A stretch of 64,000 bases of DNA, from the NCBI RefSeq assembly GCF_014529535.1, contig NW_023503501.1, positions 5,214,150 to 5,278,149 of the forward strand. Reading direction: 5' to 3'. Each line of letters opens with the position of its first letter. Position 1 is the first letter of the stretch. The stretch is from Bradysia coprophila (Eukaryota; Arthropoda; Insecta; Diptera; Sciaridae). The position numbers were made by a program, and so were the translations under genes. The notes beneath the pieces are model-generated. The model saw only the letters and a program-made list of their open reading frames with translations, made no database searches and was not told the DNA's origin. Shown here piece after piece: positions 29,764-41,996 of the stretch.

Positions 29764-30966
29764 ATGAGCCAATCGTTTTCCTGGTGCATTCTTCGTTCTT
29801 GTGAGCTAGCTCCTGATTCCATTTTTTGCACATAAAATTCAACATGAAAACAATTATTTCCAGTTTTAATCTTAAACTTGGTGTCATCGTCATGTTTCAT
29901 GCAACTCAATCCAATGAATCCATTTCAATCCAAGTACAGTGCCGGTCAAGGTAAATGATAGTAGTTTAAAACTGCCACCCTCTGTTATGATCATTCATCT
30001 TCCTATCATAGCAAATATAGGACCACCACCCTCAAATAATGAAAAATCATCTCAACAGACATATCAGCCTTCTGCACAGCTTTCGCAACCTGTTCAGTCT
30101 CACGTTAAAAATGATTTCGGTGATCCAAAGAGCGGTCAGAATGAGAAAAATTTGGAACTTCAACGAATGGTGCAGCAATTATACATGGCTCAAGCACAGG
30201 TTTGTTTAGACAAGTTACAAATAGAAATAAAACCACATAAGAAACTACTGAGCAAATAACGCTTAAACAAAAGGTTCAGCTAGAAGCTACAGAAATACGT
30301 CGTGCTCAAAGTGTTGCAAGTGAGGCTCAAAAACGCTTAGAGGAAGCTTCCAATAACGTCCGTGTTATAACAACTGCACTTAGATCAGCTCAGGAAACCA
30401 TAGCGACAACAGCCCAACACGCCCAGACCGCACAACTGCAACTTGCTGCCCACGATCAGTTGTTATTTACAGCTCGACAAAAGGTGCTTGTCTTTGTTAT
30501 TAAATAAAATGTATCTGACGACCCTATTGCACGAACCTCCTGCTTGAAGGTTGATGCACTTTCGGCTCAATTGGTTGGATTACAGGCTGAAGTTGGTATA
30601 TCCGGTGATACAGCGAACATAAATCTTCCTGCTCTACTGGACAAACTCAAAGAGCCGTTGCATCCAGACGACCAGCCTAAGCCACCGCCATCACTACTCA
30701 ATTCGGTCGGATCTTCAGCTTACACCGACAATGGAAGCCGCAGCGTCAAGCAATATTCACCGAATTGGAATGACTACAAACAGTATTCGTTCGATCAACC
30801 AAAGAATGTGGAGAAGGGCTTCAAGAATCCGGCTACAAAATTGAAACGATCAAATTTCGATGATCAACTGGATCGATTGAGTAACGACTATAATCCATCT
30901 GAAAAGATTAAATCGCTTCTGGATTGGATACATGAGGAGAATAGGAAAGATTTGTCCATACGATAA
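29764..30966 (+). CDS. Secreted coiled-coil protein, divergent DUF745-like
   Basis: Five exons, 29764-29800, 29864-29950, 30012-30199, 30253-30483 and 30550-30966, keep phase at every junction and give 319 residues. The first about 24 residues form a signal peptide split by a 63-bp intron (MSQSFSWC... then LILNLVSSS). After a Pro/Ser/Gln-rich part comes a long Ala/Gln-rich coiled coil (about residues 100-190: MAQAQQITLKQKVQLEATE ... TAALRSAQ-like heptads), then a Pro-containing linker and a polar tail ending in RKDLSIR. The coiled coil aligns by eye with the other two DUF745-type proteins in the window, mainly in the region before VDALSAQLVGLQAEV. The tail is unique. The function of the family is unknown. 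It is convergent with the next gene, about 130 bp stop to stop. Confidence 0.8.
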
Positions 30967-31096
30967 AGGGCTCCGAAGTTGCTATGTAAGAACTTTGAAA
31001 ATCGAATTTTATAAAATGAAAGCAAAAACTTGGCGTTTTATTGAAAGGCAGATACACAGTATGAACATAACAGAATCTAAATAAGCCTTCGGACAC

Positions 31097-32234
31097 TCAT
31101 TTATTGTAATGCTTTCCTGCCATTCGTCTAAAGTACATCGACATCCGTTTGTTCCGTGCAGCATTAACCTAATGAGTCAACGTTGGAAACGTAAATCTCG
31201 TATTCAAATGTCAACATAGAAAGAAAATGGTTATACCTTGGCTTCGTGAGCTGCAGCTGATGCCTTATAAGCAGCCTGTTTAGTATTTGCGAAATCTGTT
31301 CTCGCTGAACTCAGCTGTCGAAGTAATTGTTCCACACGATTTTTGGCTGCTTCCATCAATTGGTTTTTTTCTGATAAAGCTTGTTGCGCTCCCTGAGCTG
31401 CTTGTTCCGAATTTCCCACATTTGCCTGGGCGGTTTGTACTGCTCCCGTCAAAGTTTTCAGTTGCGTTGTTGCTTGTTGTGCGGCTTGCATTGCCGCGTT
31501 GACATTAGCTTGAGCCTGTTGTAAAGAGGCTCCTTCCTCCTGAACGACAGCCTCGGCTTCTCGGACTTCTTGCTCGAGTTGTTCGACGATCGATTGTTTA
31601 CCAGCTAGGGCAGCTTCCGCTGCCTTGGCAGCCTGTAAAGCTGGTTGTGATATCGTATTAGTTGGTGGAGAATCAAATTAAGAGTCGAAATTTCACCTTT
31701 CTCAGCTAGTTGCGCTTTGACTTGATGTGAAGCTTGCTGTCCAGCACTGAAATTATAGTAAGCAGAACTCAATTCTCTAGAATTTCATACAAATTAATCA
31801 TTCTAATACACTGCTTGTGCATCTGAGGCAGCTTTAGCTTCCTGGGCAGCCTTCTGAGCAATATTTGAAGCTCTTTGTTTGCTGTTGCCAGCTGTTAGTT
31901 TATTGTTATCTAAAGGCAAGAGACAACATAAGATTAGCATTTCATCAATAATTCGGTTCAAACGGAAACGAAACCGTTGCAACTCTGCCCGGAATTATTC
32001 CCGTCGCCCCCATTATCCACTTCAGTAGCGAACTGGACGTAGTTATTCGAACGGCTTGAACGTTTTTGCAGATGATTCTGTGCCATCACACTGTATTCGG
32101 AAGAGTTCGTATACCACACCACTGCAGCAGTACAGGAATTTTATTATCAAATGTGCAATCAATGGAAGAATATTTAGCAAGTTGTTGGTATACGTACCAA
32201 GGAAAACCAGAAAATATATTTGAAAATTCTTCAT
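31097..32234 (-). CDS. Secreted Ala/Gln-rich coiled-coil protein, DUF745 family
   Basis: Six minus-strand exons, 32198-32234, 31975-32121, 31810-31909, 31697-31746, 31237-31640 and 31097-31168, join in phase to 269 residues. The signal peptide MKNFQIYFLVFLVVW is split after codon 12 by a GTACGT donor. A short polar, Asn/Gly-rich stretch follows. The rest is a nearly continuous Ala/Gln coiled coil that includes AGKQSIVEQLEQEVREAEAV and ends KNRVEQLLRQLSSARTDF ... AAYKASAAAHEAKV. The basic tail is NAARNKRMSMYFRRMAGK. These blocks are characteristic of the insect DUF745 proteins, secreted products of unknown role. The exon at 31697-31746 is only 50 bp, and the preceding donor is GT|GTATTA. The gene converges on the DUF745-like gene at 29.8-31.0 kb. 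Confidence 0.88.
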
Positions 32235-32594
32235 TTCAATGTTCGTCAAAAATAAATTATTTTCCAATCGAATATGACATGATTGATGTATAGGTCAAAG
32301 AAGGTGTGATGAAAACTGTTCGAGTCAAACAGAACGAGAGTCTTGCTAGATTGAAGAGTTCTGAGAAGCGAAGGACCATCAGATCAGTAAACAAAAATGA
32401 TCTTTTTTTAAGAAAGAAGTTTCACGCATAAGATTGGTGAATATGATGATAAAGATCGGTGCTTCACACTAATCAAATTAAGAAAGCGGATGTTGATAGG
32501 GTGAGCAGTGCCGCGTCTAGGGTACTCAGCGCCTTGGACCTTTCCTTAATGAGCGCTTCTCGTTTGTTATTTGTTTAATAAAGTGTTTTGATGG

Positions 32595-33184
32595 ATTCTT
32601 TTGAAAATCCACCTATCAAAATCGGACACATTTCGTCTGGGGTTGATATATACATGGTTTGAAAGGTCTTTTTCTTTGCCATGGGACCTCAACACAAGCC
32701 TCAGACCCAACTAGTTAGTACACCCGTTACTCGTAAAATTCACCAGCAATCACTGTATATGAGGTATCAATGGAAATCTTAGATAATGTACGTTACAACT
32801 AACATGTTGGGTTCACATTAACCGTCATCAGTACCAGCCCAGACCTGTCTAAAGTTGGATTTTGAAAATTTTTGATGTTCTTTTTTTTAACATATTTTTT
32901 ACAGTGATTTTCTCAAAGGAGGCATGTCTTAAAAGTACTTGACGTAAGTTTTCCAACTTGCCCACTCACACCTGCATCGCTCTTCGCTCGTATTAAGCGG
33001 CCATATAATGAGTCTAAAAAACACCCTTTTTCGACCTTCGGAGGTCTTCCACCAGCACCCAGGTGTAGCTCGAAACTGTCTGAGTAGAGACCTTCTTTGA
33101 GGTCTTTGAGACCTTTCGAACCGTGTGTACATCGATCCCAGACGAAATAGGTCCGATTTTGAAAGGTGGATTTTCAAAAGAATA
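32595..33184. mobile_element. Foldback element, about 590 bp, with about 75-bp arms
   Basis: The left arm (32595-32671) contains ATTCTTTTGAAAATCCACC and ATTTCGTCTGGG. The right arm (33108-33184) contains the mirrored CCCAGACGAAAT and GGTGGATTTTCAAAAGAAT. The two short minus-strand frames over the right arm are by-products of this structure. The interior has no protein that I recognise. Confidence 0.65.
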
Positions 33185-34424
33185 CCTCTTTTGTTTTGCG
33201 TTTTGACAATGATTTTCCTTAACTTCGTTAGAGTATGACGACCTTACATACCTGGTTGACCTATCAATTTTCATTAACGATAATAACTGTTAATTTATTA
33301 GAAATTTATATATTCTGCTGCATGTAGAACGAAGCATTTTTTCTCAGAGTGAAAGTTTTGTTTCATAAAGGCATAGTCAAAGACTTTGCTAAAGGTCTCA
33401 CTTGCAGACATTAAATCTCTTCCTTACCGTAAATTGAATTTAGGGAAACCATTTAATTCTTCCTCTGATTTTTCCATCTTTTTATGTTGGCGTAGATATC
33501 CCCAAAAGACCTTGACTTGACCATGACCAAAGAATTGGCCTTTCGATTAATTTTATTTTTTGTGAAAAATGATTGGATTCATCACCAAATTGATAAAGGG
33601 TGCTAACGCATCTAATTTAGATATTTCAAACTTCCTGTATGAGGAAGGACGCAACGTTTGATCTACACAGGATCCTCAATCAAGTGTCAATCAAATATCA
33701 AATTGGAATCTTGCAACAGAAGATGACAAGTAGAATACTTGCTCTGTGAAGCTCAGTGAATTTCACTCAACAAGATTTTCTTGTTTTCATCGTAACGCTG
33801 GCGGAGTATTACCGGTATTAAAAATGTGTCTAACGTTTAAAATTCTGGGAATGTATCAGTGTCTGCGGAACGATGTTTGCAAGTAAATGTAAAACCAATT
33901 GCCAACCCATTCCCAAACAATGTACTTTTTACGGATTTAAAAACTTTTATTGGATAACTTTAAGCATAAATATTAGTAAAAAAACGTTAATTAGAATTTT
34001 TCAAAGCTCTTTTAAACGAACAAAATTTTGAACGCCAATATGAAATCAGTGGGGTACATTCTATATGTTTAACGTTCCGCTTTAGCAACGAACCATCAGA
34101 GTGTGCTTGTGAACATGTTATTTATGTGTACCTCCGAAAGTTGAGCGTTCACGCAAATTGCTAACGTGAGTACAAGATGAGTTGAATAAGACTTTTCTTC
34201 TTTTTCTATACGTCGCTTCTTACTTCGTTCGCATTTGTTAAAAAAAGCTAGTTGTTCCACAGCCCTGAAAAATTCTAATTAATTGACTACTTAAAATTAT
34301 CTCGTATTTGTTGTTAAACTCAATAGGAAAACGCAAATTATTTTTTTTACGAAATGTCCCCCTGCAATAGTTTTGATGGCCAATGCATTTGAAAAGAAAT
34401 CCATTCGAAACGAATTGAAGTTTA
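33185..34424. other. Non-coding stretch downstream of the P450
   Basis: No gene recognised. Part is presumably the 3' untranslated region of the P450 that ends at 34425. Confidence 0.4.
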
Positions 34425-37400
34425 TCAGTACAATCTTGGTTGCAGATGGAAATAAATTTTCTCTTTAGACGTAAGAACTATTTCATAGGTCAACAATGGG
34501 AACGCTTTGCTTTCTTCTGCAAGAGAAACATCGAAATGTCTTAGTATTCTCGTGATGACAGCTTTCATCTCCAGTATTGCATATTTGTGTCCAATACCTG
34601 CAAAAATTCATGGCAAACATCAATAAAACCGGTATACAGTTTACAAGTTTTATAGAACAACGCGAAGTGACATTGCAAATGTTTTCTTTGAAAACTGCAT
34701 TTCATTTGGCGTTGCGCACCGGACTCAAATTTAACATCGTTTCAGAACAGAAAAATACTAAAAGTTGTCTTTCTTGCTCAGCATAGTACGGTCCTGTGAA
34801 TTACAACTCGGCCATGTGTGAGAAACTCCCCTCAATCACATCGGGCACCACCATCAGCAAATTCATCGAGGCTGAGCACCACCCTAAAACGGCTTCTTTT
34901 GTCCTTTTTTTCATGTAAATATTTAGTTTCCAGCAAATCCTTGCAGATTCGGTATAATTAAAAAAAATGTGAATTTTCAGCATGAATTTGTTTCAGCTGT
35001 TTTTCAGCTGATCCACAAATACAATCAAAACTGTTTATATTTGTTTATACGGTTGAAGCTGCTACACGCACGCGCGTGGTAGTGGCAAAACCCTATAAAG
35101 ACTTATAAACAGTTGTGATGGTTTGTGTGAATCAGCTGAAAACCAGCTGAAGGAAATTTATGATGAAATTTCACTACCTCTAACTGTACTTTTATGAAAT
35201 AATAAAATGATTCAAATGAATCATCAGCAACCACTTCACATGAAAACTATTACAAAATTGTATACTTTCTTGGAAATTTTCAAAGTTCAGCTCTAGTGCT
35301 TTCTTGAAATGTATTTTTAGAAACTATCCAGACGTCAAAGCGCACGCTAAAAATTGTGGAAAAAAATGCTCGCTTCGCTTCACTACATTATTCGCTATGA
35401 TTCCGATTACAATTTTCCACAGTACTTTCTAGTAATGAATTTTCTTCGAAAATGTGAAAAAAAGGGGCGAAATACCTGAGAAGTACTGCTAAGTAATAAT
35501 ACGCCAGAGCCATCAGCTATGACTTGCTCTTTTTATACTCTTCTTCCGTCAAATTTCCTCTTTTTAAAATTTTCCTCTGGTAACCCTATGTACGTTCATC
35601 AAAATACAGTCAACTTGTGTATGTGTAGATCATGTCTAAAATCATTTTTCCTTAAAAACATCTTCTAAAACATGAAAAATACTCTTAAATTTTTTTGGGC
35701 ACCACCCTTCAAAAATTTGGAGCCACTGATCACTAAAGGGCATACATCCGATATCTCAGAAACTGCTATTTGATAATTTGATAATTTCATTGAAAGGTAG
35801 AAAAATTTTATGAATTCTGACCCCGACATGAAGTCAATCTGCCATATGGTTCGGAACCGATTTTGATAAACTTTTTTCCCTGAAAGGTATTCTACGCTTC
35901 TAGAGAATACGAAGAAAAATGTGAATTTCATTGAAATTTATGTCGGGCTCCAAATTCATAACTTTTAACTACCTTTCAGCGAGAAAAGTTTATCAAAATC
36001 GGTTCAGTAGTTCCTCGGATATCGGAGATACGCCCTTTAGTGATGTTGCCCTCGACATGTATACAATAGCCCTACTCACGTTAAATTTTTTTTCGGAGGA
36101 ATGTCGATTTCGTTTTATTATCGGACACTAAACAATTCTCTAGAACATCATAATTGACAAAGAATTGTTTCTGAGTCGCGCAACGCAATCGAAAATGCAT
36201 GCGTTTCTATGCGTTTTCATGTAATCTTTAAATTCGTTGCGTTACGAGCCTGCGTAGTTCTATGTCTCGATGTAATGCTAGCAACTTTTAGTATTTCAAT
36301 GTTAAATAAATTAATAGAAAAATAATAGTTACAGCTTCTAAGACCAGCGCCGAATGGAAAATGAGAAATAAACGCAAGAATGTCGGCAGAATTTTCTTCC
36401 AAAAATCGTTCCGGACGAAATTCCAGTGGTTCGGGAAATAGTTTAGGGTTGTGTGTTAGAAAATGTGTTACAATAAGAACATCAGTGTCCTTCGGTATTG
36501 TATATTCACCTTTTCGGATAATAATTTGGTTAATAATAGTATATCACTTATTTCATTGCGACAGAAGACGCAATGAATACTATACCAATAAACATTATTC
36601 TTACCAATGGAAGCCTCCTTTAAATTTCTCCGTCCAAGCATTGGGATTGGTGGAAATATGCTGAAAAATGTTCTAAGTTAGAAGTACTTGCACCGTCAAA
36701 TGTTAACAAAGTTTGAATATAAAACCCAACCGAAGCGTCTCCTTTATTATCAAATCCAAATATCTCAAATTATTCAAGTCCTTCAAGGTGACAGGCCTCA
36801 TTGGATCATCTCCTAATACGTCTCTGATTTCTTGAAAGCATTTACGTTGCACCTCTGGATGTTTTGCAATGGCATAGAAGCAAAATGTCAGTGCGGACTT
36901 GATTGTGTCGTGTCCCTGTTTCATTATCACAAGAGAAATAAAAATGAGAGTACATGTATCAATGACTTGTGCAGTTTCACACTATGGACTCTGCCAAAGT
37001 ATAAAAGAATCATGTATTCGTTACATCATGAAATATCTCACATTTGTTCTCTGTTTACTTGACAGATGAATTTAAACAATAAAATAGATAGAGGCGTACT
37101 CTTCGTAAACGGAGAACTGTGAATCCAATTTTATACTTTGACAAAAGTGGATTTCGCATGAAACGGCGTATTTCATCAAACCTCCACCATGAATGTGTCA
37201 ACTTCTTCTCGAATTTCCTTATCGGTCAACGGCTTTCCATCGATAGTCGATTGCAGCAGAATGTCCAATAGTGTCTTCTTACTCTTCGTTTCGTCCATAT
37301 TAGCACTGCTTTCAAGTAGTCGTTTCCTTCGTTCCTTTATTACTTTGTCGGTGAATGAGTGTAATATTTTGAGGCAATTTGTTTGTTCTCTGTATGCGCT

Positions 37401-40047
37401 TGTAAATTTGAAAGACAAGTCTAAACGATGCGGAATACTGAAACATCGGCGATTCAAAATACTCATCATTCTGATGACAAAACGAAAAAGGAAAGAAAAT
37501 TAATTTAGCTTCGCTTCAACATGTTAGCGATCTTTTCGTTACTTGTCCACAGCATTTACATATTCTGAATCTGAGTTTCGTTGAGCGTTTACATTCACTC
37601 CCATTGCGGACTCGCAAATGATATCCAGTGAGCACAATCTAATCAAATCGCTCAGGTCTACTTTGTCCGCACTATTGAATTTTGATAGTATTTCAACAAA
37701 GACGATACATTCCCGATCGAACACTCGCACGTATTCATCTAATACGCCGAAGTGAAATGCAGGTGTAATAATTTTCCGTCGTTGATACCATTTGGAACCT
37801 ACAATTGGGCTGCATTTATTATATTGTCTTATTTCAGTGTCATTTAGAGGGATTCTTTTGAAAAACGACTTGTGGAAATCGAACACATATTCTGAGAAAA
37901 ACAAATTCTTGCGCCTAGATAGATATTGGTCCCTAGAAGCCTAAACCACTTTCAAAAAAAATCTTCGAAGCTTATGTTGCTGGTGGGAGGTGATCGAAAA
38001 CCAAAAACATGCACTTTTCTTATGGACATTTTTCCGGCTACACGCAACGTACAAGGTCGTGTGAGGTGTTATTAGAAAGGTAATTGCATGTACTTTCGGG
38101 GCAAATAGTCTTAATAAGTAGTCATAGGATACAAAGAAATCGTCAGGAGTTCCACCGAAATAATCAAAATTTTACCCATACTTCCAACTACTCGTAACTC
38201 GTCGTGGATGAACCATATACCTACCTGGTATCGGGTAATCTGGCACACGAAGCAAAAATATGACATTTAAAGTCAATAAAGTCGATTTTTCACAACCTCG
38301 CACACGCAAATTTAATGCTTTAAATATTTTTTAGCTCTGTCATCAACTTAATTATCCCTTTTACGAAATATTAGTGAAGTAAAACTGTGTGCGATTTCAT
38401 CTTTTCAGCAATGTATGCCAAATTAACTCACTCTCACGTCCCTTTACTTCTACATACTCAGTGAAGAGTATAACCTGAAGTGAATCACAGAGATCTGGTG
38501 TTTGTTCCTCATCTTCATTCCACAGCTGAAATGCCTATCAAAATGAAGCTAAAAACAAAATAAAATCAAATAAACTAGGAACAACCAGAGTTTAAACACT
38601 CTTCCCTTACCCAGGACTCACGTTAAGTGAATGAATTGAGAAAAAGAAGGCTGTTTCGACCTCGAGAACTAGCGGCTGTCCAAAAGCCAGAGTGGACTGA
38701 CTATCTTCAGTTTTTTTCCGCTAGCCACTTACACAAGACAGCTATAAAGTTTTCATATTGAACAAGTAACTGAAAATTTTTAAGAGCGTTGCCATCGCTT
38801 GATGAGAAATTTGGGAATAAAATGGGTAGACTGCAATGAAAACACCCAAACGCAGCAAAAACACACAATTTCGTCCAAAAACATTCAACAAAAACGTAGA
38901 AAAATCGTTCAACAACAACATACTCACGCTTCATCAAAAACGATCATCTTAACATCCAATCCTCGGTCCATTCATTCTCGCGTCTCGCCTCTATTTCTCA
39001 GAGAATGCGTTCGATTTCCATATAGTTCGAAATAGTAAATTTACGAAATAGCTCTATTTTGCTAACTACTTGGTAAATGGGGTAGTTTTGCTCACTAGTT
39101 GGTAAGTTCGGCAACACATCGTGTGTGCAAAACCTCCATTTACTGACGTGCTGGGAACAAGATTTTATCTACTGTTAATTAAAATATTCATTCAAAACGC
39201 ATCAACCTGCAACTAACACACATGATCATAGTAGAATTCTGTTAAATGCGTGCGCAAATACTTATTATATTGGTTTATTTACGCACGGCAATTTTTGTGT
39301 GTAAATCGACTGTATTTCCTAACTGGATTGATGCTAAAGATTATAAATATTTAAAATAGAAAATCAGATTTGTAAACATTTTGCATGCAGAATCGTTCAC
39401 TCAAAACTAGGATTGACGAGAGATTTTGCAAACATCCAACTTCGTTCGGGCTACAATTCGCGAAATTGCCCAAAATCAATCGTCCAAAACAGATATACAA
39501 ATAACTATTACCTTTACTAATAAGCAAGCCATCGTTCAGCCAAGGTTTTAAAAGTGAATATGGACTGGCCTTTTCGTTGAACTTTGAACTGGTCAGAACA
39601 TACTGAAAAAATGATAAAATTATTGTCGCTATCCGTTATCTGAACAGAAAAATTTTGTTGAGAGGTATGGTGCTAACATGTTGAGCGCTAGGATGGTATC
39701 AATTTACCATCGCACTTAGTTGAAGAAGAGACTTACTTCCACGAACTTTCTATCGCTTATGGTAACAGTAAACTGTGGTCCCATCCATGCTGAGAAAATG
39801 TTACCATACTTTTCAAATAATTGTTCCCCAATTCTGCGTATTTCTGTCATGAAATTTGTTATGAGAAACCGCACACAATTTACAGCGTACACAAACCTTC
39901 CGGCGATTTGTCATAAAATAGTAAAGCATTCCCCAAAATTGGTAGCGGAAACGGACCAGGTATCTTAAGCGCTAAGTAGATCTTACGAAAATCAATTTGA
40001 CTGATGCACAAAATTATTAATGCCGCGATTGTAAGAAGTATTAACAT
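34425..40047 (-). CDS. Cytochrome P450, CYP4-like
   Basis: Nine minus-strand exons, 39897-40047, 39737-39843, 39512-39602, 37543-37798, 37182-37470, 36731-36915, 36605-36660, 36333-36509 and 34425-34597, join in phase to 494 residues, a full-length microsomal P450. An N-terminal membrane anchor (MLILLTIAALIILCI) leads into the proline hinge PGPFPLPILGN. Later come KWYQRRKIITPAFHF (C-helix), the I-helix GHDT at 299-302, ExxR at 357-360 (ETLR), FRPERF at 409-414, and the haem loop FPFGAGLRSCIG with the iron ligand Cys438. The C-helix and I-helix wording points to the CYP4 family or its mosquito-like CYP325 relatives, which mono-oxygenate fatty acids, hormones or xenobiotics at the endoplasmic reticulum. 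All catalytic residues are present. The Cys codon itself is split by the 1.7-kb last intron, which holds two inverted-repeat elements. The third intron is also about 1.7 kb. Confidence 0.94.
34986..35157. mobile_element. Inverted-repeat element inside the last P450 intron
   Basis: The arms of 54 bp (34986-35039 and 35104-35157) contain CAGCTGTTTTTCAGCTGAT and the mirrored ATCAGCTGAAAACCAGCTG. The middle holds CACGCACGCGCGTG. A related half (AAGCTGTTTTTCAGCTAGTCC) appears at about 58027. It is non-coding. Confidence 0.6.
35731..36042. repeat. Rearranged inverted-repeat block in the last P450 intron
   Basis: The outer pair CACTAAAGGGCATACATCCG (35731) and its inverse ending at 36042, plus two inner mirrored pairs (CCCGACAT... 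and GATTTTGATAAACTTTT), are present. The inner pairs are not in simple nested order, which suggests a later rearrangement or two overlapping elements. Confidence 0.5.
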
Positions 40048-40330
40048 TATGGATTCTTATTCCTTGATTGATACCTTTGTGAATGACTGTAAATATTTTC
40101 TCGCGCACGTTCCAACAAAGACTGTGAACCTTGACCACATGTTACCGATCTTTTATATAAATGTGCTAAATCGTACAATGTTGCGTCGATCGCACAGTGC
40201 AGCATCCGCACACGAAACAGTTGGTCCAGGGCGCTGAAAATATGGGACTCTTCAAAGATATTACAACGTTTTTACAACGCAATAAAGGCAATGGAAAGTC
40301 CTACTTTTCGTCACTTGTTGCGAAATGGAT

Positions 40331-40423
40331 TTTACATGCTTTTGAAACCTAAACTAAATTTCTTGATTTCCCTAGGTGTGCAATAAGCCACTTTCGGCCC
40401 TAGGGAAAACAAAAGCATGTAAA
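40331..40423. repeat. 93-bp hairpin just upstream of the P450 start
   Basis: TTTACATGCTTTTG (40331-40344) is mirrored exactly by CAAAAGCATGTAAA (40410-40423), and an inner TTTCCCTAGG / CCTAGGGAAA pair is present. It lies about 280 bp upstream of the P450 ATG, so it could affect the promoter, but nothing shows that it does. Confidence 0.6.
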
Positions 40424-40494
40424 TAACTATTACAAAAAAATATTTCTTCTTTGCAAATGAAAACCATCAAAATTTTCGCACGCGACTATCTATT

Positions 40495-40594
40495 TCATTT
40501 TAGATACGTTAGTGCATCGCATTTCATCGCAGCTACACGGGCCTGTGCGGCTTCAACATTTACGTGCGGCTGCGGAACTTTGGCTGTACTAGTA
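40495..40594 (-). CDS. Possible C-terminal exon of an unidentified gene
   Basis: After an acceptor-like CCATTAATAG, the minus strand reads VPQPHVNVEAAQARVAAMKC and ends DALTYLK-stop. Composition and codon use look coding, but I find no upstream exon to join it to and do not recognise the protein. It could be chance. Confidence 0.22.
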
Positions 40595-41801
40595 CTATTA
40601 ATGGGAGAAAAAAAAGATAAGTTTAAATGAGGAGAGACTTGCAGATGCAGTGTAGTTTCAAGATACACCCATGACTTCGGATAACTAACTATTGCGTACA
40701 CCTTTCGTATAGGTTTTTTATGTTTTTAACAGAAACCAATTTTTTCATTAGATATCCTAAAAAAAAGAATTCAATTTACTGCATTTTAACATTATTGTCA
40801 TTAAAACGTTAACATCATTAACATTGATCAATCGATCTTTGGGTGCTATACTTATTAAATAAATTGAGATACCTTAATAATTACAGGTATGCAAGCATAC
40901 GTATCTACATACGTCAATACGGTACACACATAATTGTGGTGATTGACCATAAAGCGCAATTGGTAATAATTTCACATGATTGCTGCATGTTTGCGGAAAT
41001 AAAACTTGAATAGGTACAAATAAGAAAAAAAAACTGAAAAGAAGTAGATAAATGGCACGTGTATGAGGAAAAATGTTTCTTCTGTTACGTCTCTACTCTG
41101 ATTCATTTTATTTCAGAAATTATAAGTGTAAGTGCAATTATAGGAAAAGGTATACTAGCATTCTTGATTTTGAAACCTTGAACTCGAAAATAATAGAAAA
41201 TCATTATATTTATCGTGGACGGACGTTAGTAGTAGTTCAAGGAAAATGTAAACAAAATATAGTGATCAAAGGTTACAGCGTCTGGAACATATTATCATTC
41301 CAATCCATTCCATGGCGACGAATGTACCTAACGAGCGATGGAGTGAACATTAAGAAGAAACTAATTTCCAAGTTGAAAGTAGCACCCTACAGAAGTACGT
41401 CACACTTTATTTTGTAAAAATGAAGTTGAATTGAAAGTTTTGTTTAATTAGTAAATAGTTTTTTTAGTTTTTATCGGCGGTTGCACAGTAGATAACAAGG
41501 CGTCATTGCCAATCCACATTTCGACAGAGACATCCGTCACAATCAAGGGCACTCTCAATAGAACAAACTGACAAATTAAAATGAAAAATCATATATTTAA
41601 GTGTGTGTGTGTGTGACAGCTCCGTGTACAGACAGTTCAAAGGGACTCTTAATGTCAAAAGTAAAGGGACTCATAGGCGTCAAAAGCAAAGCAAAGTTGA
41701 CGTTTTCTTGTTAGTGGTGTGTGTGATATCATTTTCAATGAATTTCGGGTCATAATGGTAGTCTACCTCCCCGAGCAAAAAAAAAAAATCGTCGAAATAG
41801 T
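40595..41801. other. Non-coding stretch
   Basis: A 114-codon plus-strand frame (41073-41417) has no recognisable domain. A short GT repeat sits at about 41604. I see no gene that I can support. Confidence 0.4.
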
Positions 41802-41919
41802 CATTTGTGTACCTGTTTTGGACGATTGATTTTAGGCAATTTCGCGGATTGTAGGCCGAACGAAGTGAGGCTTACAAGCGAAAGTGCCTTAAATCAACCG
41901 TCCCAAACAGGTGCACATG
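41802..41919. mobile_element. Foldback element with nested apical hairpin
   Basis: The arms of about 42 bp include TGTACCTGTTTTGGACG on the left and the mirrored CCGTCCCAAACAGGTGCAC on the right. The stem continues as TTGTAGGCC / GGCTTACAA around the loop GAACGAAGTGA. Its outer ends resemble the element at 45975-46097 (GCACCTGTT). Confidence 0.65.
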
Positions 41920-41924
41920 TGAGT

Positions 41925-41996
41925 TTTCATGCAGAGGGCCGGAAACCCGAGAAAATTCGAAAAATTGCCCTCATTTTCGGCCCCGAAGCATGAAAA
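41925..41996. repeat. 72-bp hairpin adjoining the previous foldback element
   Basis: TTTCATGC ... GGGCCG is mirrored by CGGCCC ... GCATGAAA, with a second small stem inside. It is non-coding. Confidence 0.5.

Noticed and set aside
29844-29950. MKTIISSFNLKLGVIVMF as the signal peptide of the 29.8-kb gene
   Set aside because: Its phase does not fit any donor leading into the next exon. The ATG at 29764 spliced to 29864 does fit.
30182-30259. Continuation of the frame MAQAQVCLDKLQIEIKPHK as part of the 29.8-kb protein
   Set aside because: It stops at once. Splicing 30199 to 30253 restores the coiled coil in phase, so this stretch is intron.
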